Source: Dehalococcoides sp. JdFR-56
Lineage (GTDB): Bacteria; Chloroflexota; Dehalococcoidia; Dehalococcoidales; RBG-16-60-22
DNA: 34,222 nucleotides
Direction: 5' to 3'
Assembly (NCBI GenBank): GCA_002011495.1
Contig: MTNR01000031.1
Coordinates: 1 to 34,222, forward strand
The position numbers were made by a program, and so were the translations under genes. Below, piece by piece: positions 1 to 7,625 of this stretch. Numbering within the stretch: the first letter of the stretch is position 1; every line of letters begins with the position of its first letter. The notes beneath the pieces were generated by a model that saw only the letters and a list, made by a program, of their open reading frames with translations, made no database searches and was not told the origin of the DNA.

Positions 1-80
1 ACTACCTGTTTGATAGGCCGCAGGTGTAAGCGCAGCAATGCGTTGAGCTGAGCGGTACTAATGGCCGAGGGCTTGACCTG
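1..80 (+). rRNA. 23S ribosomal RNA, 3' end (partial)
   Basis: The first 80 bases match the conserved 3' end of bacterial 23S rRNA: the stretch TAAGCGCAGCAATGCGTTGA at about 28-47, then GAGCTGAGCGGTACTAATGG and the terminal GGGCTTGACC. The gene runs off the left edge of the window. The exact 3' end (about position 80) is inferred from alignment by memory to E. coli 23S. No 5S rRNA follows; a transcription terminator begins 40 bases downstream. Confidence 0.95.
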
Positions 81-119
81 CTTCAGAGTTGGTATTAGTC
101 TAGTTTGGATTAAGAGAAT

Positions 120-158
120 CTACGGTGGCTTTAGGCTGCCGTAGATTTTTTTTATTTT
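120..158 (+). terminator. Intrinsic terminator of the 23S transcript
   Basis: A 10-bp stem (120-129 with 135-144, two G-U pairs, 5-base loop) is followed by A and eight T's (146-153). It sits about 40 bases after the 23S end and closes the rRNA transcript without a 5S gene. Confidence 0.85.
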
Positions 159-254
159 GAACCTCTGCTGCTGCGCATTCTTTCCCACCCACCCGCCCTT
201 GGGGCGTCGGCGCTTTATCCCATAGGTTTCTTCCCACCTCCGAGTGGGGCGTTT

Positions 255-280
255 AAGAGGGGTGTTAGCCCCTCTTTTTT
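255..280 (+). terminator. Second intrinsic terminator downstream of 23S
   Basis: GAGGGG (257-262) pairs with CCCCTC (269-274) around a six-base loop. Flanking AA/TT extend the stem, and T's run 275-280. It could be a back-up terminator for the rRNA operon or the end of a short unseen transcript. Confidence 0.75.
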
Positions 281-290
281 AATTTCTTCC

Positions 291-330
291 TCCTCTCCTT
301 CAAAGGGGGGAACTCAAGGGGGTGAGGTAG
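291..330. repeat. Dispersed repeat, degraded copy
   Basis: The segment reads CTCTCCTT ... AAAGG ... GGGG ... and ends CAAGGGGGTGAGGT. The last 14 bases are identical to the tail of the better preserved copy at 7626-7674, and the CTCTCCTT arm is also shared. Here the palindromic core is decayed. It looks like a non-coding intergenic repeat (REP/MITE-like). Confidence 0.5.
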
Positions 331-353
331 AAAGTTAACTTACAACAAAAGGC

Positions 354-382
354 TTGCATTGTCGCTTATTTAGTGATAAAGT
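354..382 (+). promoter_or_regulatory. Candidate promoter for nfnA leader
   Basis: TTGCAT (354-359) and TAAAGT (377-382) are separated by 17 bases. Transcription would begin near 389, giving a leader of about 110 bases that contains the terminator hairpin at 436-471. It is the only reasonable promoter seen between the 257-280 terminator and the nfnA start. Confidence 0.4.
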
Positions 383-435
383 TAAATACGGCGTGAAACG
401 CAGCATTATTGAGCGTAAAACTAGGGATAATATTG

Positions 436-471
436 GCTATCTTTGGACCGCTCTCCAAAGATAGCTTTTTT
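436..471 (+). terminator. Strong hairpin-plus-T-run terminator in nfnA leader (candidate attenuator)
   Basis: A perfect 12-bp stem (436-447 with 454-465, loop CCGCTC) is followed directly by six T's (466-471). It lies only 30 bases before the nfnA ATG, leaving no room for a promoter in between. Transcription of nfnA must therefore read through it, which points to attenuation. No known riboswitch or T-box consensus was recognised upstream. A short ACGC (397-400) could pair with either of two partners, but that is speculative. Confidence 0.8.
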
Positions 472-501
472 GTTGTCCACAAAGGCATGGAGGGTGTATA
501 G

Positions 502-1335
502 ATGTACAAGATACTGCTGAGGGAGAACCTTGTGCCCAATATCCATCTCTTCAAGATTGAGGCGCCGGCGGTGGCCAAAAAAGCTCAGCCCGGGCAGTTC
601 GTCGTCGTCAGGATTGATGAGCGAGGTGAGCGCATTCCGCTGACGGTGGCTGACTGGGATGAGGCCAGCGTTAGCGTCGTTTTCATGGAGGTGGGGACCA
701 CCACCCGGCGTCTGGCCACGCTGCGCGCCGGCGATGCTATTGCCGATTTCGTCGGGCCGCTGGGCCTACCCACCCACATTGAGAAATTCGGCACCGTCTG
801 CTGTGTGGCCGGCGGCGTTGGCGTGGCCCCGGTGGTGCCCATCGCCCGAGCCTTGAGGAGCCAGGGCAACAAGGTCATCTCCATCCTGGGCGCACGCAGC
901 AAAAGCCTGCTCTTCTGGGAGGAGGAGCTGCGCAGCGTCAGCGACCGGCTGATCGTGACCACGGATGATGGTTCCTACGGCCGCAAGGGGGTGGTGACGG
1001 AGCCCTTGAAGGAGCTTCTGGAGGGTGATGAGAAGATTGACCGGGTGATCGCCATCGGGCCGGCTATCATGATGAAGTTCTGCGCCAAGACCACCGAGCC
1101 CTTCGGCGTGAAGACCATCGTGAGTTTGAACCCGATAATGGTTGATGGCACCGGCATGTGCGGCTGCTGCCGGGTATCCGTTGGCGGCGTCACCAGGTTC
1201 ACCTGCGTTGACGGCCCTGACTTTGATGGCCATCAGGTGGACTGGGACTTGCTCCTTGCCCGCCAGCGAACCTATCTTGACGAGGAAAAGCGCTCTCTCG
1301 AGCTGTGGCAGCATCAGTGTGGTGAGCGTACTTAG
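502..1335 (+). CDS. NfnA-like FAD/NAD-binding subunit (sulfide/dihydroorotate dehydrogenase-like)
   Basis: 277 aa, starting at ATG with GGAGGG about 10 bases upstream. It belongs to the ferredoxin-NADP reductase / PyrK superfamily: an N-terminal FAD barrel with the RIPLT motif near residue 48, then a nucleotide-binding part with GGVGVAPV near residue 106. The C-terminal cysteine set GMCGCC (Cys220, 222, 223) plus Cys235 in FTCVDGP is where this family binds a [2Fe-2S] cluster. It is followed 16 bases later by an NfnB/GltD-like partner. Together they resemble NADH-dependent reduced ferredoxin:NADP+ oxidoreductase (NfnAB) or SudAB, cytoplasmic flavoproteins that exchange electrons between NAD(H), NADP(H) and ferredoxin. 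The family is clear. Whether the pair truly bifurcates electrons cannot be read from sequence alone. Confidence 0.88.
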   Translation: MYKILLRENLVPNIHLFKIEAPAVAKKAQPGQFVVVRIDERGERIPLTVADWDEASVSVVFMEVGTTTRRLATLRAGDAIADFVGPLGLPTHIEKFGTVCCVAGGVGVAPVVPIARALRSQGNKVISILGARSKSLLFWEEELRSVSDRLIVTTDDGSYGRKGVVTEPLKELLEGDEKIDRVIAIGPAIMMKFCAKTTEPFGVKTIVSLNPIMVDGTGMCGCCRVSVGGVTRFTCVDGPDFDGHQVDWDLLLARQRTYLDEEKRSLELWQHQCGERT

Positions 1336-1351
1336 GAGGTAATGAGTAGCG

Positions 1352-2746
1352 ATGGCGCAACTGAATCTGAACCGAGTGGAGATGCCCAAGCAGACGCCCG
1401 AACAAAGGGCGAAGAACTATAACGAGGTGGCCTTAGGCTATAGCTGGGAGCAGGCTCTGGAGGAGGCCGAGCGCTGCATCCAGTGCCCCAAACACCCCTG
1501 CAAGGCGGGCTGCCCGGTGCAGGTGGATATCCCTGAATTTATCCTGGCCCTGCGGGAGGGGAGGATGGAGGAGGCGGTCAAGATACTGAAGAATAAGAAC
1601 TCACTGCCTGGCATCTGCGGGCGGGTCTGCCCCCAGGAGACGCAGTGCGAGGTGGTCTGCACGCTGGCCAAGAAAGGTGGCCAGATCGCCATCGGCAGAC
1701 TTGAGCGCTACGTGGCTGACTGGGAGCGGGAGCATATGGGGGCGCTGCCAGCAACCCCAGCGCCGCCCAGCGGGAAGAAAGTGGCGGTGGTGGGCTCGGG
1801 GCCAGCCGGGCTCACCGCGGCGGCGGACCTGGCCAAGATGGGGCATGGCGTTACCATCTTTGAGGCGCTGCACGTGGCCGGTGGGGTGCTGATGTACGGC
1901 ATCCCTGAATTCAGGTTACCTAAGGAGATCGTGCAGAATGAGGTCAATTACGTCGCCTCGCTGGGAGTGGAAATCCAGTTGGACGCGGTGGTGGGCAAGC
2001 TGATGACCATTGATGAGCTGCTTAGTAACGGCTATGACGCCGTCTTCCTGGGCACCGGCGCCGGGCTTCCCATGTTCCTGGGCTGCCCTGGGGAGAACCT
2101 CTGCGGCATTTATTCCGCCAATGAGTTTTTGACCCGGGTCAACCTGATGAAGGCGTACAAGTTCCCTGAGTATGATACCCCGGTCAGGATTGGCCGAAGG
2201 GTGGCGGTCATTGGCGGGGGCAATGTGGCCATGGACTCCGCTCGGTGCGCCCTCAGGCTTGGCGCCGAGAAAGTCTATATTATTTACCGGCGCTCTGAGG
2301 CGGAGATGCCCGCCCGGCGTGAGGAGGTGGAGAATGCCAAGGAGGAAGGCATTGAGTTCCGCCTGCTCACCAACCCCAAGCAATTTCTGGGTGACGATAA
2401 GGGCAATGTGGTGGCTATGGAGTGTTATGAGATGGAGCTGGGCGAGCCTGATGAGAGCGGCCGCCGCCGCCCCATCGTCAAGGAGGGCAGCGAGTTCACC
2501 ATTGAGGTTGATGTGGTCATCGTGGCGCTGGGCACCACCCCCAACCCGCTCATTGCGCAGACCACCCCTGGTCTGGAGACCACCAAGCGGGGCACGGTGG
2601 TGGCTGATGAAGTTACCGGCAAGACCAAGAAAGATAAGGTCTGGGCGGGTGGTGACATTGTTACCGGCGCCGCCACGGTGATTTCTGCCATGGGGGCAGG
2701 TAAACGCGCCGCCGCGGATATAGATAAATACCTTAAGGGCGAGTAG
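1352..2746 (+). CDS. NfnB-like NADPH-dependent flavoprotein (GltD family)
   Basis: 464 aa, with AGGAGGT 12 bases before the ATG. An N-terminal domain carries two [4Fe-4S] cysteine sets: Cys42, 45, 50, 54 and Cys89, 93, 99, 103. It is followed by an FAD Rossmann motif (VGSGPAGLTAAADLA, near residue 147) and an NADPH Rossmann motif (VIGGGNVAMD, near residue 286). This is the architecture of the glutamate synthase small subunit and of NfnB. No glutamate synthase large subunit lies nearby, and the upstream NfnA-like partner favours the NfnAB/SudAB role over glutamate synthesis. An earlier ATG at 1342 is in another frame. A hairpin terminator follows the stop codon. Confidence 0.88.
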   Translation: MAQLNLNRVEMPKQTPEQRAKNYNEVALGYSWEQALEEAERCIQCPKHPCKAGCPVQVDIPEFILALREGRMEEAVKILKNKNSLPGICGRVCPQETQCEVVCTLAKKGGQIAIGRLERYVADWEREHMGALPATPAPPSGKKVAVVGSGPAGLTAAADLAKMGHGVTIFEALHVAGGVLMYGIPEFRLPKEIVQNEVNYVASLGVEIQLDAVVGKLMTIDELLSNGYDAVFLGTGAGLPMFLGCPGENLCGIYSANEFLTRVNLMKAYKFPEYDTPVRIGRRVAVIGGGNVAMDSARCALRLGAEKVYIIYRRSEAEMPARREEVENAKEEGIEFRLLTNPKQFLGDDKGNVVAMECYEMELGEPDESGRRRPIVKEGSEFTIEVDVVIVALGTTPNPLIAQTTPGLETTKRGTVVADEVTGKTKKDKVWAGGDIVTGAATVISAMGAGKRAAADIDKYLKGE

Positions 2747-2770
2747 GCTTTAAATTGCTAGGGATATTAA

Positions 2771-2799
2771 GGGGGGCTCTAAAGCCCCCCTTTATTTTT
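2771..2799 (+). terminator. Terminator between nfnB and the convergent SDR gene
   Basis: GGGGGGC (2771-2777) pairs with GCCCCCC (2784-2790) around a six-base loop, followed by TTTATTTTT. It terminates nfnAB. The T-run overlaps the stop codon of the oppositely oriented SDR gene. Confidence 0.85.
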
Positions 2800-3592
2800 A
2801 CCCCATCCTCTGCCCACCGAAGACGTTGATCCAGCTGCCAGTGATGTAAGCGGATAGGTCTGAGGCGAGGAAGAGCACGGCATTGGCGATGTCCTGGGGG
2901 GTGCCCAGCACCTCCGTCTCCACGCCTCCGCGACGGAAGGGGATCATCCTGCCCATGGCCTCCAGCTGGGCGGGGCTAAAAGTGGCCCCTTCTGTCTTTA
3001 CCGGGCCCGGGTTGACCACATTGACGTTGATCCCGTACTTAGCCACCCACCTGGCGATGAGCATGCTCATGCCCATGACGCCCGCTTTGGCCGCGGAATA
3101 GGAAGGGGTAGCGAAATAGCCACCATTGAGGCCGGCGAGGGAGCCGATGCTGATGATTTTCCCTGAACGCTGCTGGATCATGGGCTTGAGGACGGCGCGT
3201 ATGCAGTAGAACACCCCGGTGAGGTCAACCGCAATCTCCTCCGCCCACCGCTCGTCGGTTAAGTTGAGGATATGGTCTACCTCGGATGGGTCAGCGGCAC
3301 TAAGCGTCTGGGGCAATATTGCGGCGTTATTCACCAGAATATCTATTTTCCCCCAGGTGCTGAGCACCTGCTCGGCCGCTTGGTTGACCTGGGCGCTATT
3401 GGAGACGTCTGTCTTTATCGCCAGGGCCTGTCTTCCCAGCGCCCTTATCTCCCGGGCGGTCTCTTCTATGGTGGCCGGAGTTCTCCCCCAGATGGAGACA
3501 TCAGCGCCCTCTCTGGCCAGGGTCAGGGCGATGGCCTTGCCCAGACCTCTCCCGCCTCCGGTGACGATGGCCACTTTATCCTTGAGCAGCAT
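2798..3592 (-). CDS. Short-chain dehydrogenase/reductase (SDR)
   Basis: 264 aa, classical SDR length. The cofactor motif TGGGRGLG is near residue 11, NNAA follows the fourth strand, and the active-site YSAAK places the catalytic Tyr at 165 and Lys at 169 with a Ser-containing SIGS segment before it. A strong AAAGGAGGAG site precedes the ATG, and a TTGACA/TAAAGT promoter lies upstream. The enzyme should be a cytoplasmic NAD(P)(H)-dependent oxidoreductase. The substrate cannot be assigned: FabG-like reductases and sugar/polyol dehydrogenases share these motifs. It stands alone between convergent nfnB and a divergent small gene. Confidence 0.88.
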   Translation of the reverse strand: MLLKDKVAIVTGGGRGLGKAIALTLAREGADVSIWGRTPATIEETAREIRALGRQALAIKTDVSNSAQVNQAAEQVLSTWGKIDILVNNAAILPQTLSAADPSEVDHILNLTDERWAEEIAVDLTGVFYCIRAVLKPMIQQRSGKIISIGSLAGLNGGYFATPSYSAAKAGVMGMSMLIARWVAKYGINVNVVNPGPVKTEGATFSPAQLEAMGRMIPFRRGGVETEVLGTPQDIANAVLFLASDLSAYITGSWINVFGGQRMG

Positions 3593-3630
3593 CTTCTCCT
3601 CCTTTGACTTGCCTACGAATCAGTAACGAT

Positions 3631-3660
3631 ACTTTAGGCCGCCGAGCTTATTTTTGTCAA
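3631..3660 (-). promoter_or_regulatory. Promoter of the SDR gene
   Basis: Read on the minus strand, TTGACA (3660-3655) is separated by 18 bases from TAAAGT (3636-3631). This places the transcript start about 30 bases before the SDR ATG, with the Shine-Dalgarno sequence in between. Confidence 0.6.
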
Positions 3661-3716
3661 ACTAGCCCAAATTCCCTTGAGCATGGTGCTAACTAAAGGG
3701 ACTTCTTTTCGTTTTA

Positions 3717-3722
3717 TATAAT
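3717..3722 (+). promoter_or_regulatory. -10 element of the small membrane protein gene
   Basis: A perfect TATAAT lies 29 bases before the ATG at 3751. No good -35 is seen at the usual distance. The element overlaps an upstream in-frame ATG at 3721, which argues that the ATG at 3721 is not the translation start. Confidence 0.5.
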
Positions 3723-3750
3723 GAAGACGATTTTTAAGCGGGAGGCCGAA

Positions 3751-3957
3751 ATGAGGGGAGATAAATCTTTGAGCCTATTGCTGATGGTGCTCTTCGCTGT
3801 GGCCGGTAGCGCCGTTCTGGCGCTAGTTTGGCTGCGGCCAATGCCGGCGCTGGAAAGGGGGCTGGCTACCTTCATCGGCGCCTTCGGGCTCCTGGTGGCG
3901 CTAAAGCAGGTGCCGCAGCTTAGGTCGGTTAAGGTTGAGGTGCGGGATAAGAGCTGA
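3751..3957 (+). CDS. Small two-helix membrane protein, unknown
   Basis: 68 aa from the ATG at 3751, chosen because GGGAGG lies just before it and because the alternative ATG at 3721 overlaps the TATAAT box. Two hydrophobic segments are visible: roughly LSLLLMVLFAVAGSAVLAL and, after a short loop with charged residues, LATFIGAFGLLVALKQV. The C-terminus is charged (KVEVRDKS). I do not recognise the family. It is monocistronic, with its own -10 box and its own terminator at 3985-4017, directly before mutS. Confidence 0.6.
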   Translation: MRGDKSLSLLLMVLFAVAGSAVLALVWLRPMPALERGLATFIGAFGLLVALKQVPQLRSVKVEVRDKS

Positions 3958-3984
3958 GGGCGCTTAAAGTCAGCGGCAAATTAT

Positions 3985-4017
3985 AAGGAAGTGGCGATGG
4001 CTGCTTCCTTTTCTTTT
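3985..4017 (+). terminator. Terminator after the small membrane protein
   Basis: An 11-bp stem with two G-U pairs (3985-3995 with 4000-4010, loop GATG) runs into TTTTCTTTT. It separates the small gene from mutS. Confidence 0.75.
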
Positions 4018-4031
4018 GGCCTCAAATTCCG

Positions 4032-4037
4032 TAGAAT
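4032..4037 (+). promoter_or_regulatory. Candidate -10 of mutS (leaderless transcript)
   Basis: TAGAAT lies nine bases before the mutS ATG, after the upstream terminator. The predicted transcript start falls at 4043-4047, and no Shine-Dalgarno sequence is present. The -35 position (TTTTCT, 4009-4014) is weak. Confidence 0.35.
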
Positions 4038-4046
4038 AGACTCAAG

Positions 4047-6626
4047 ATGAGAGAGCGTGCCACCCCCATCCGGCAGCAGTACCTCAGGATCAAGCGGAAG
4101 TACCCCGATGCCATTGTCCTCTTCCGCCTGGGGGATTTCTACGAGACCTTTGATGAGGATGCCAAGATAACCTCACGGGAGCTGGAGATCGTGCTCACCT
4201 CCAGGGAGATGGGGAAGGGGAACAAGGTGCCGCTGGCGGGCATCCCGTACCACGCTCTGGATAACTACCTGGCTAAGTTAATCAATCGCGGCTACAAAGT
4301 GGCCATCTGCGAGCAGGTAACCAAACCCGGCCAGACCAAGGGGCTGGTTGAGCGTGAGGTGGTTCGCCTGGTAACGCCGGGCACGGTGGTTGAGCCCAGC
4401 CTCCTTGATAGCAAGCGGAATAATTACCTGGTCAGTCTGGTGCTGGGTGAAGGGAGGGCGGGGCTAGCCTACGTTGACATCACCACCAGCGAATTTGCCA
4501 CCACTGAACTACCGCTGGAGAGGCTAGTCACTGAGCTGGAGCGGCTCAAACCATCAGAGATTATCGCCGCTCATGGCGCTGAACTATCCGCCCTGGCATT
4601 AGAGGCCCCGGTAACCCGCCTTGATGATTACTGGTTTGAGCTGGAGATAGCGCAGCAAACTCTGCTTCAGCACTTTGGTGTGGCTGCCCTTGATGGCTAT
4701 GGCTGTGCCCATCTTCCCCTGGCGATAAGCGCCGCCGGCGCGGTCATCCATTACCTTCAGGAAACGCAAAAAGGAGGCCTGGGGCAGATAACCCATCTTT
4801 CCACCTACGCCACCGATTCATTCATGGCGCTGGATGTGCAGACCCAGAGAAACTTAGAGCTCTTCCAGACCAGCCGCACTGGGGCGGTGGCAGGCTCGCT
4901 TCTCTCCGTTATTGACCTGACCAGAACAGCCATCGGGGGGAGGCTGCTCAAAAGGTGGCTAGGGCAGCCTTTACTTGACATAACGGAGCTCACCAGGCGG
5001 CAGGATATTATTGACTGGTTCTGCCGTAATACTCTAGCGCGCAGTCAAGTGATTTCCCTGCTGGGGGAGGTGGCTGACCTGGAGCGGCTGATCAACCGGA
5101 TAAGGAGCGGTATCGCCATCCCCCGGGAGCTGGTTACCCTGCGGCGCAGCCTTGAGGTCATCCCCAGGCTCAAGGAGATACTGGAAAGCGGCACGGGTGA
5201 CCAGATAGCCTGGCTAAGGGATGAGCTCAAACCCCAGCCGGAGGTGGTTTATTTGATTTCCCAGGCGCTGGTGGATGAGCCCTCCTCCACCATGGGTGAG
5301 GGGGAGGTCATCAGGCAGGGCTTTTCTCAGGAGCTGGACAACCTCCGTCTGGCCACGAGGAATGCCAAACAGTATCTGGCTAATCTGGAGCGTAAAGAGC
5401 GGGAGAGGACCGGGATTAAATCGCTGAAGATAGGCTTTAACCAGGTCTTTGGCTATTATATTGAGGTGTCCAAGGCAAATCTTGGCCAGGTGCCTCAGGA
5501 TTACATCCGCAAGCAGACGCTGGTCGGTGGGGAGCGTTTCTTCACCCCGGAGCTAAAAGAGTATGAATCGCTGATTCTGAACGCCCGGGAGCGAACCACA
5601 GAACTAGAGACGGCGCTCTTTCAGCAGGTCTGCCGTCAGGTGGCCGCCGCCAGCGAAGCCGTCTTGGCGGTGGCGAGGACCATAGCTCAGCTTGATGTTT
5701 TCTCCAGTTTAGCCGAGGTGGCGGTGCGCTATCATTACGTCCGCCCCGAGCTTAACACGGGCAGTGAGATTGTAATCAAGCAGGGACGCCATCCCGTGGT
5801 GGAGCGAACGCTGCTTGATAGCGGCTTTGTGCCCAACGATACCTATCTTTCCAACGATGATGCTCAGCTCATTGTGCTCACTGGCCCCAATATGTCCGGG
5901 AAGTCCACCTACCTGCGGCAGGTGGCCCTGATTGTGCTGCTGGCGCAGATCGGCAGCTTCGTCCCTGCCGAGGCGGCCACCATTGGCATCGTTGACCGCA
6001 TCTTTACCCGCATCGGCGCCGGGGAGGACATCGCCGCCGGGCGATCCACCTTCATGGTGGAGATGATTGAGACGGCCAATATCCTGAATAATGCCACCCC
6101 CCGCTCGCTCATCATCCTTGACGAGATCGGGCGGGGCACCAGCACCTATGATGGGCTTTCCATCGCCCGCGCCGTCGCCGAGTACATCCACAACTATCCT
6201 CGGCTCGGGGCCAAGACCCTCTTTGCCACCCATTACCATGAGATGGTGGAACTGGCCAGTTACCTGCCCCGGGTGAAGAATTTCAACGTGGCGGTGAGGG
6301 AGGAGGGTGGGGAGGTCACCTTCCTCTATAAGATTGTGCCCGGCGGCGTGGACAAGAGCTATGGCATCCATGTGGCGCAGCTGGCGGGCCTGCCCAAGTC
6401 AGTGGTGCACCGTGCCCAGGAGGTGTTAAAGGAGCTTGAGGGAGATAGCCGGATGGCCAAGCCCTTGCCCCGCAGACGCCCGCGGGAGGCGGCGCAGCAG
6501 CTATCCTTCTTTGCCCCCAAACCCCCGCTACTAGAGGAGCTGGAGAAGCTGGACATAGACTCAATGACGCCGCTGGAGGCGCTGAACAAGCTCTATGAGT
6601 TGCAGAAGAGGGCGAGGGAAGGATAG
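4047..6626 (+). CDS. mutS: DNA mismatch repair protein MutS
   Basis: 859 aa, full length for MutS1. The mismatch-reading motif GDFYETF places the stacking Phe at 31 and Glu at 33. Connector, lever and clamp domains fill the middle. The C-terminal ABC-type ATPase has Walker A GPNMSGKST (613-621), Walker B/D-loop DEIGRGTSTYDG (from 692) and ATHYHE. It recognises mispaired bases and recruits MutL; no mutL is in this window. The start fits family alignments (TPIRQQYLRIK...), although no ribosome binding site precedes it. The transcript may be leaderless. A downstream promoter and terminator begin within 50 bases of the stop. Confidence 0.97.
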   Translation: MRERATPIRQQYLRIKRKYPDAIVLFRLGDFYETFDEDAKITSRELEIVLTSREMGKGNKVPLAGIPYHALDNYLAKLINRGYKVAICEQVTKPGQTKGLVEREVVRLVTPGTVVEPSLLDSKRNNYLVSLVLGEGRAGLAYVDITTSEFATTELPLERLVTELERLKPSEIIAAHGAELSALALEAPVTRLDDYWFELEIAQQTLLQHFGVAALDGYGCAHLPLAISAAGAVIHYLQETQKGGLGQITHLSTYATDSFMALDVQTQRNLELFQTSRTGAVAGSLLSVIDLTRTAIGGRLLKRWLGQPLLDITELTRRQDIIDWFCRNTLARSQVISLLGEVADLERLINRIRSGIAIPRELVTLRRSLEVIPRLKEILESGTGDQIAWLRDELKPQPEVVYLISQALVDEPSSTMGEGEVIRQGFSQELDNLRLATRNAKQYLANLERKERERTGIKSLKIGFNQVFGYYIEVSKANLGQVPQDYIRKQTLVGGERFFTPELKEYESLILNARERTTELETALFQQVCRQVAAASEAVLAVARTIAQLDVFSSLAEVAVRYHYVRPELNTGSEIVIKQGRHPVVERTLLDSGFVPNDTYLSNDDAQLIVLTGPNMSGKSTYLRQVALIVLLAQIGSFVPAEAATIGIVDRIFTRIGAGEDIAAGRSTFMVEMIETANILNNATPRSLIILDEIGRGTSTYDGLSIARAVAEYIHNYPRLGAKTLFATHYHEMVELASYLPRVKNFNVAVREEGGEVTFLYKIVPGGVDKSYGIHVAQLAGLPKSVVHRAQEVLKELEGDSRMAKPLPRRRPREAAQQLSFFAPKPPLLEELEKLDIDSMTPLEALNKLYELQKRAREG

Positions 6627-6641
6627 AAATCCGGCCCTGAT

Positions 6642-6670
6642 TTGTAGGCTTGGGGCATTAGTGCTAAAAT
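6642..6670 (+). promoter_or_regulatory. Candidate promoter upstream of hydrolase leader
   Basis: TTGTAG (6642-6647) and TAAAAT (6665-6670) are separated by exactly 17 bases. The transcript would start near 6677 and run into the hairpin terminator at 6691-6729. Confidence 0.45.
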
Positions 6671-6690
6671 ATGATAGGCTAAGCTTGATG

Positions 6691-6729
6691 ACATCCCCCT
6701 GGGGATAATGTCAGGCGGGATGTTTTTTT
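6691..6729 (+). terminator. Hairpin terminator with an overlapping alternative stem
   Basis: ACATCCC (6691-6697) pairs with GGGATGT (6717-6723), followed by T's to 6729. The 5' arm can instead form a tight local hairpin, ATCCCC (6693-6698) with GGGGAT (6701-6706). The two structures are mutually exclusive, as in a regulated leader. It may simply terminate mutS transcription, or control the hydrolase gene that starts 94 bases later. Confidence 0.6.
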
Positions 6730-6822
6730 ATGCCATTTTTAGGGGATTTTTATCTCTTTTGAGATAGGAGGATGGTTTAATCTCTCCAGAACACTGAGAA
6801 TTTGTTATTTAAGGAAGGCAGG

Positions 6823-7611
6823 ATGACCAAGAGGATACGGAGCCAACGGATAAAGGTGGGGGAACTTGATATCCACTACCTCACGGGCGGGCAGGGTGAC
6901 CCGCTGATAGTCATCCATGGGGGCAGTACCGGTGCCAGGGCATGGGTGAGAAATATGGAAGAGCTTTCGCAGCGTTACACGGTGTATGTTCCGGATTTGC
7001 CCGGCTTCGGGCACAGCCCGCCGCTGGACGGTGATTATTATATCCCGGAGCTGGTTGACTTTGTGGACAAATTCTCCCACGCCCTGGGGCTCAAGAATTT
7101 CTATCTCATGGGTCATTCCCTCGGTGGTGGCGTGGCGCTGAGCTACGCCCTCAGATTCCCGGACAAGGTAACCAAGCTGGTGCTGGTGAGCAGCCTGTGC
7201 CTGGGGAGAGAGATCGCCCTGTGGGTCAGGTTTCTCTCTCATTGTGTGCCCTGCCGGGCTCTGGGGAAGGCGATGATGGCGGTGCTGAAGGGGGTTAGGT
7301 GGGTGGCGGCTAGGTTATTTGCCACCGTTGAGCTTGTTATACCGCTCTCCAAGTTCAGCTTCTCATTGGGCAGAAAGATAACCACGCTCAGCGAGCAGAC
7401 CACGGTATTATTGAGTGAGCTTTCGGAGATCATGGTGCCCACGCTGGTGGTCTGGGGAGCCAAAGACCCCATCCTGCCGGTAAAGCAAGCTTACGCCGCG
7501 GCGCAGTTAATCCCTAATTGTCAGGTAAAGGTCTTTGAGGATGGTGGGCACAGCGTCTACCGGGATAAGGTTCTGGAGTTTTCCCAGACGCTGACCAAGT
7601 TCCTGGGCTAA
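6823..7611 (+). CDS. Alpha/beta hydrolase
   Basis: 262 aa from the ATG at 6823, preceded by AAGGAAG; an upstream in-frame TTG at 6802 is less likely. An oxyanion-region HGG motif lies near residue 32. The nucleophile elbow is GHSLGG with Ser99, an acid follows in GAKDPILP, and the catalytic His is in DGGHSVY near the C-terminus, so the full serine-hydrolase triad is present. Length and order fit the cytoplasmic alpha/beta hydrolase fold (MhpC-like). The substrate is unknown. It is transcribed alone, ending at a palindromic repeat and convergent with the PPC-domain gene. Confidence 0.9.
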   Translation: MTKRIRSQRIKVGELDIHYLTGGQGDPLIVIHGGSTGARAWVRNMEELSQRYTVYVPDLPGFGHSPPLDGDYYIPELVDFVDKFSHALGLKNFYLMGHSLGGGVALSYALRFPDKVTKLVLVSSLCLGREIALWVRFLSHCVPCRALGKAMMAVLKGVRWVAARLFATVELVIPLSKFSFSLGRKITTLSEQTTVLLSELSEIMVPTLVVWGAKDPILPVKQAYAAAQLIPNCQVKVFEDGGHSVYRDKVLEFSQTLTKFLG

Positions 7612-7625
7612 TCCCCCCAAACAAA

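Larger units (their letters stand above)
159..435. other. Intergenic region between rRNA and nfnA, no protein gene
   Basis: This is the only stretch over 300 bases without a gene (81-501 overall). No 5S rRNA, tRNA or credible ORF is visible. It holds a second intrinsic terminator (257-280), a degraded copy of a dispersed repeat (291-330) and a promoter-like pair (354-382). These are listed separately. The remainder (159-256) is C-rich and shows nothing recognisable. Confidence 0.6.

Noticed and set aside
766-2383. Long minus-strand open frames opposite nfnA and nfnB
   Set aside because: They lie wholly opposite two well-supported genes and show no domain or start signal.
5709-6371. 220-codon open frame on the minus strand inside mutS
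   Set aside because: It is the antisense shadow of a GC-rich gene, with no ribosome site and a His/Gly-rich composition typical of such frames.
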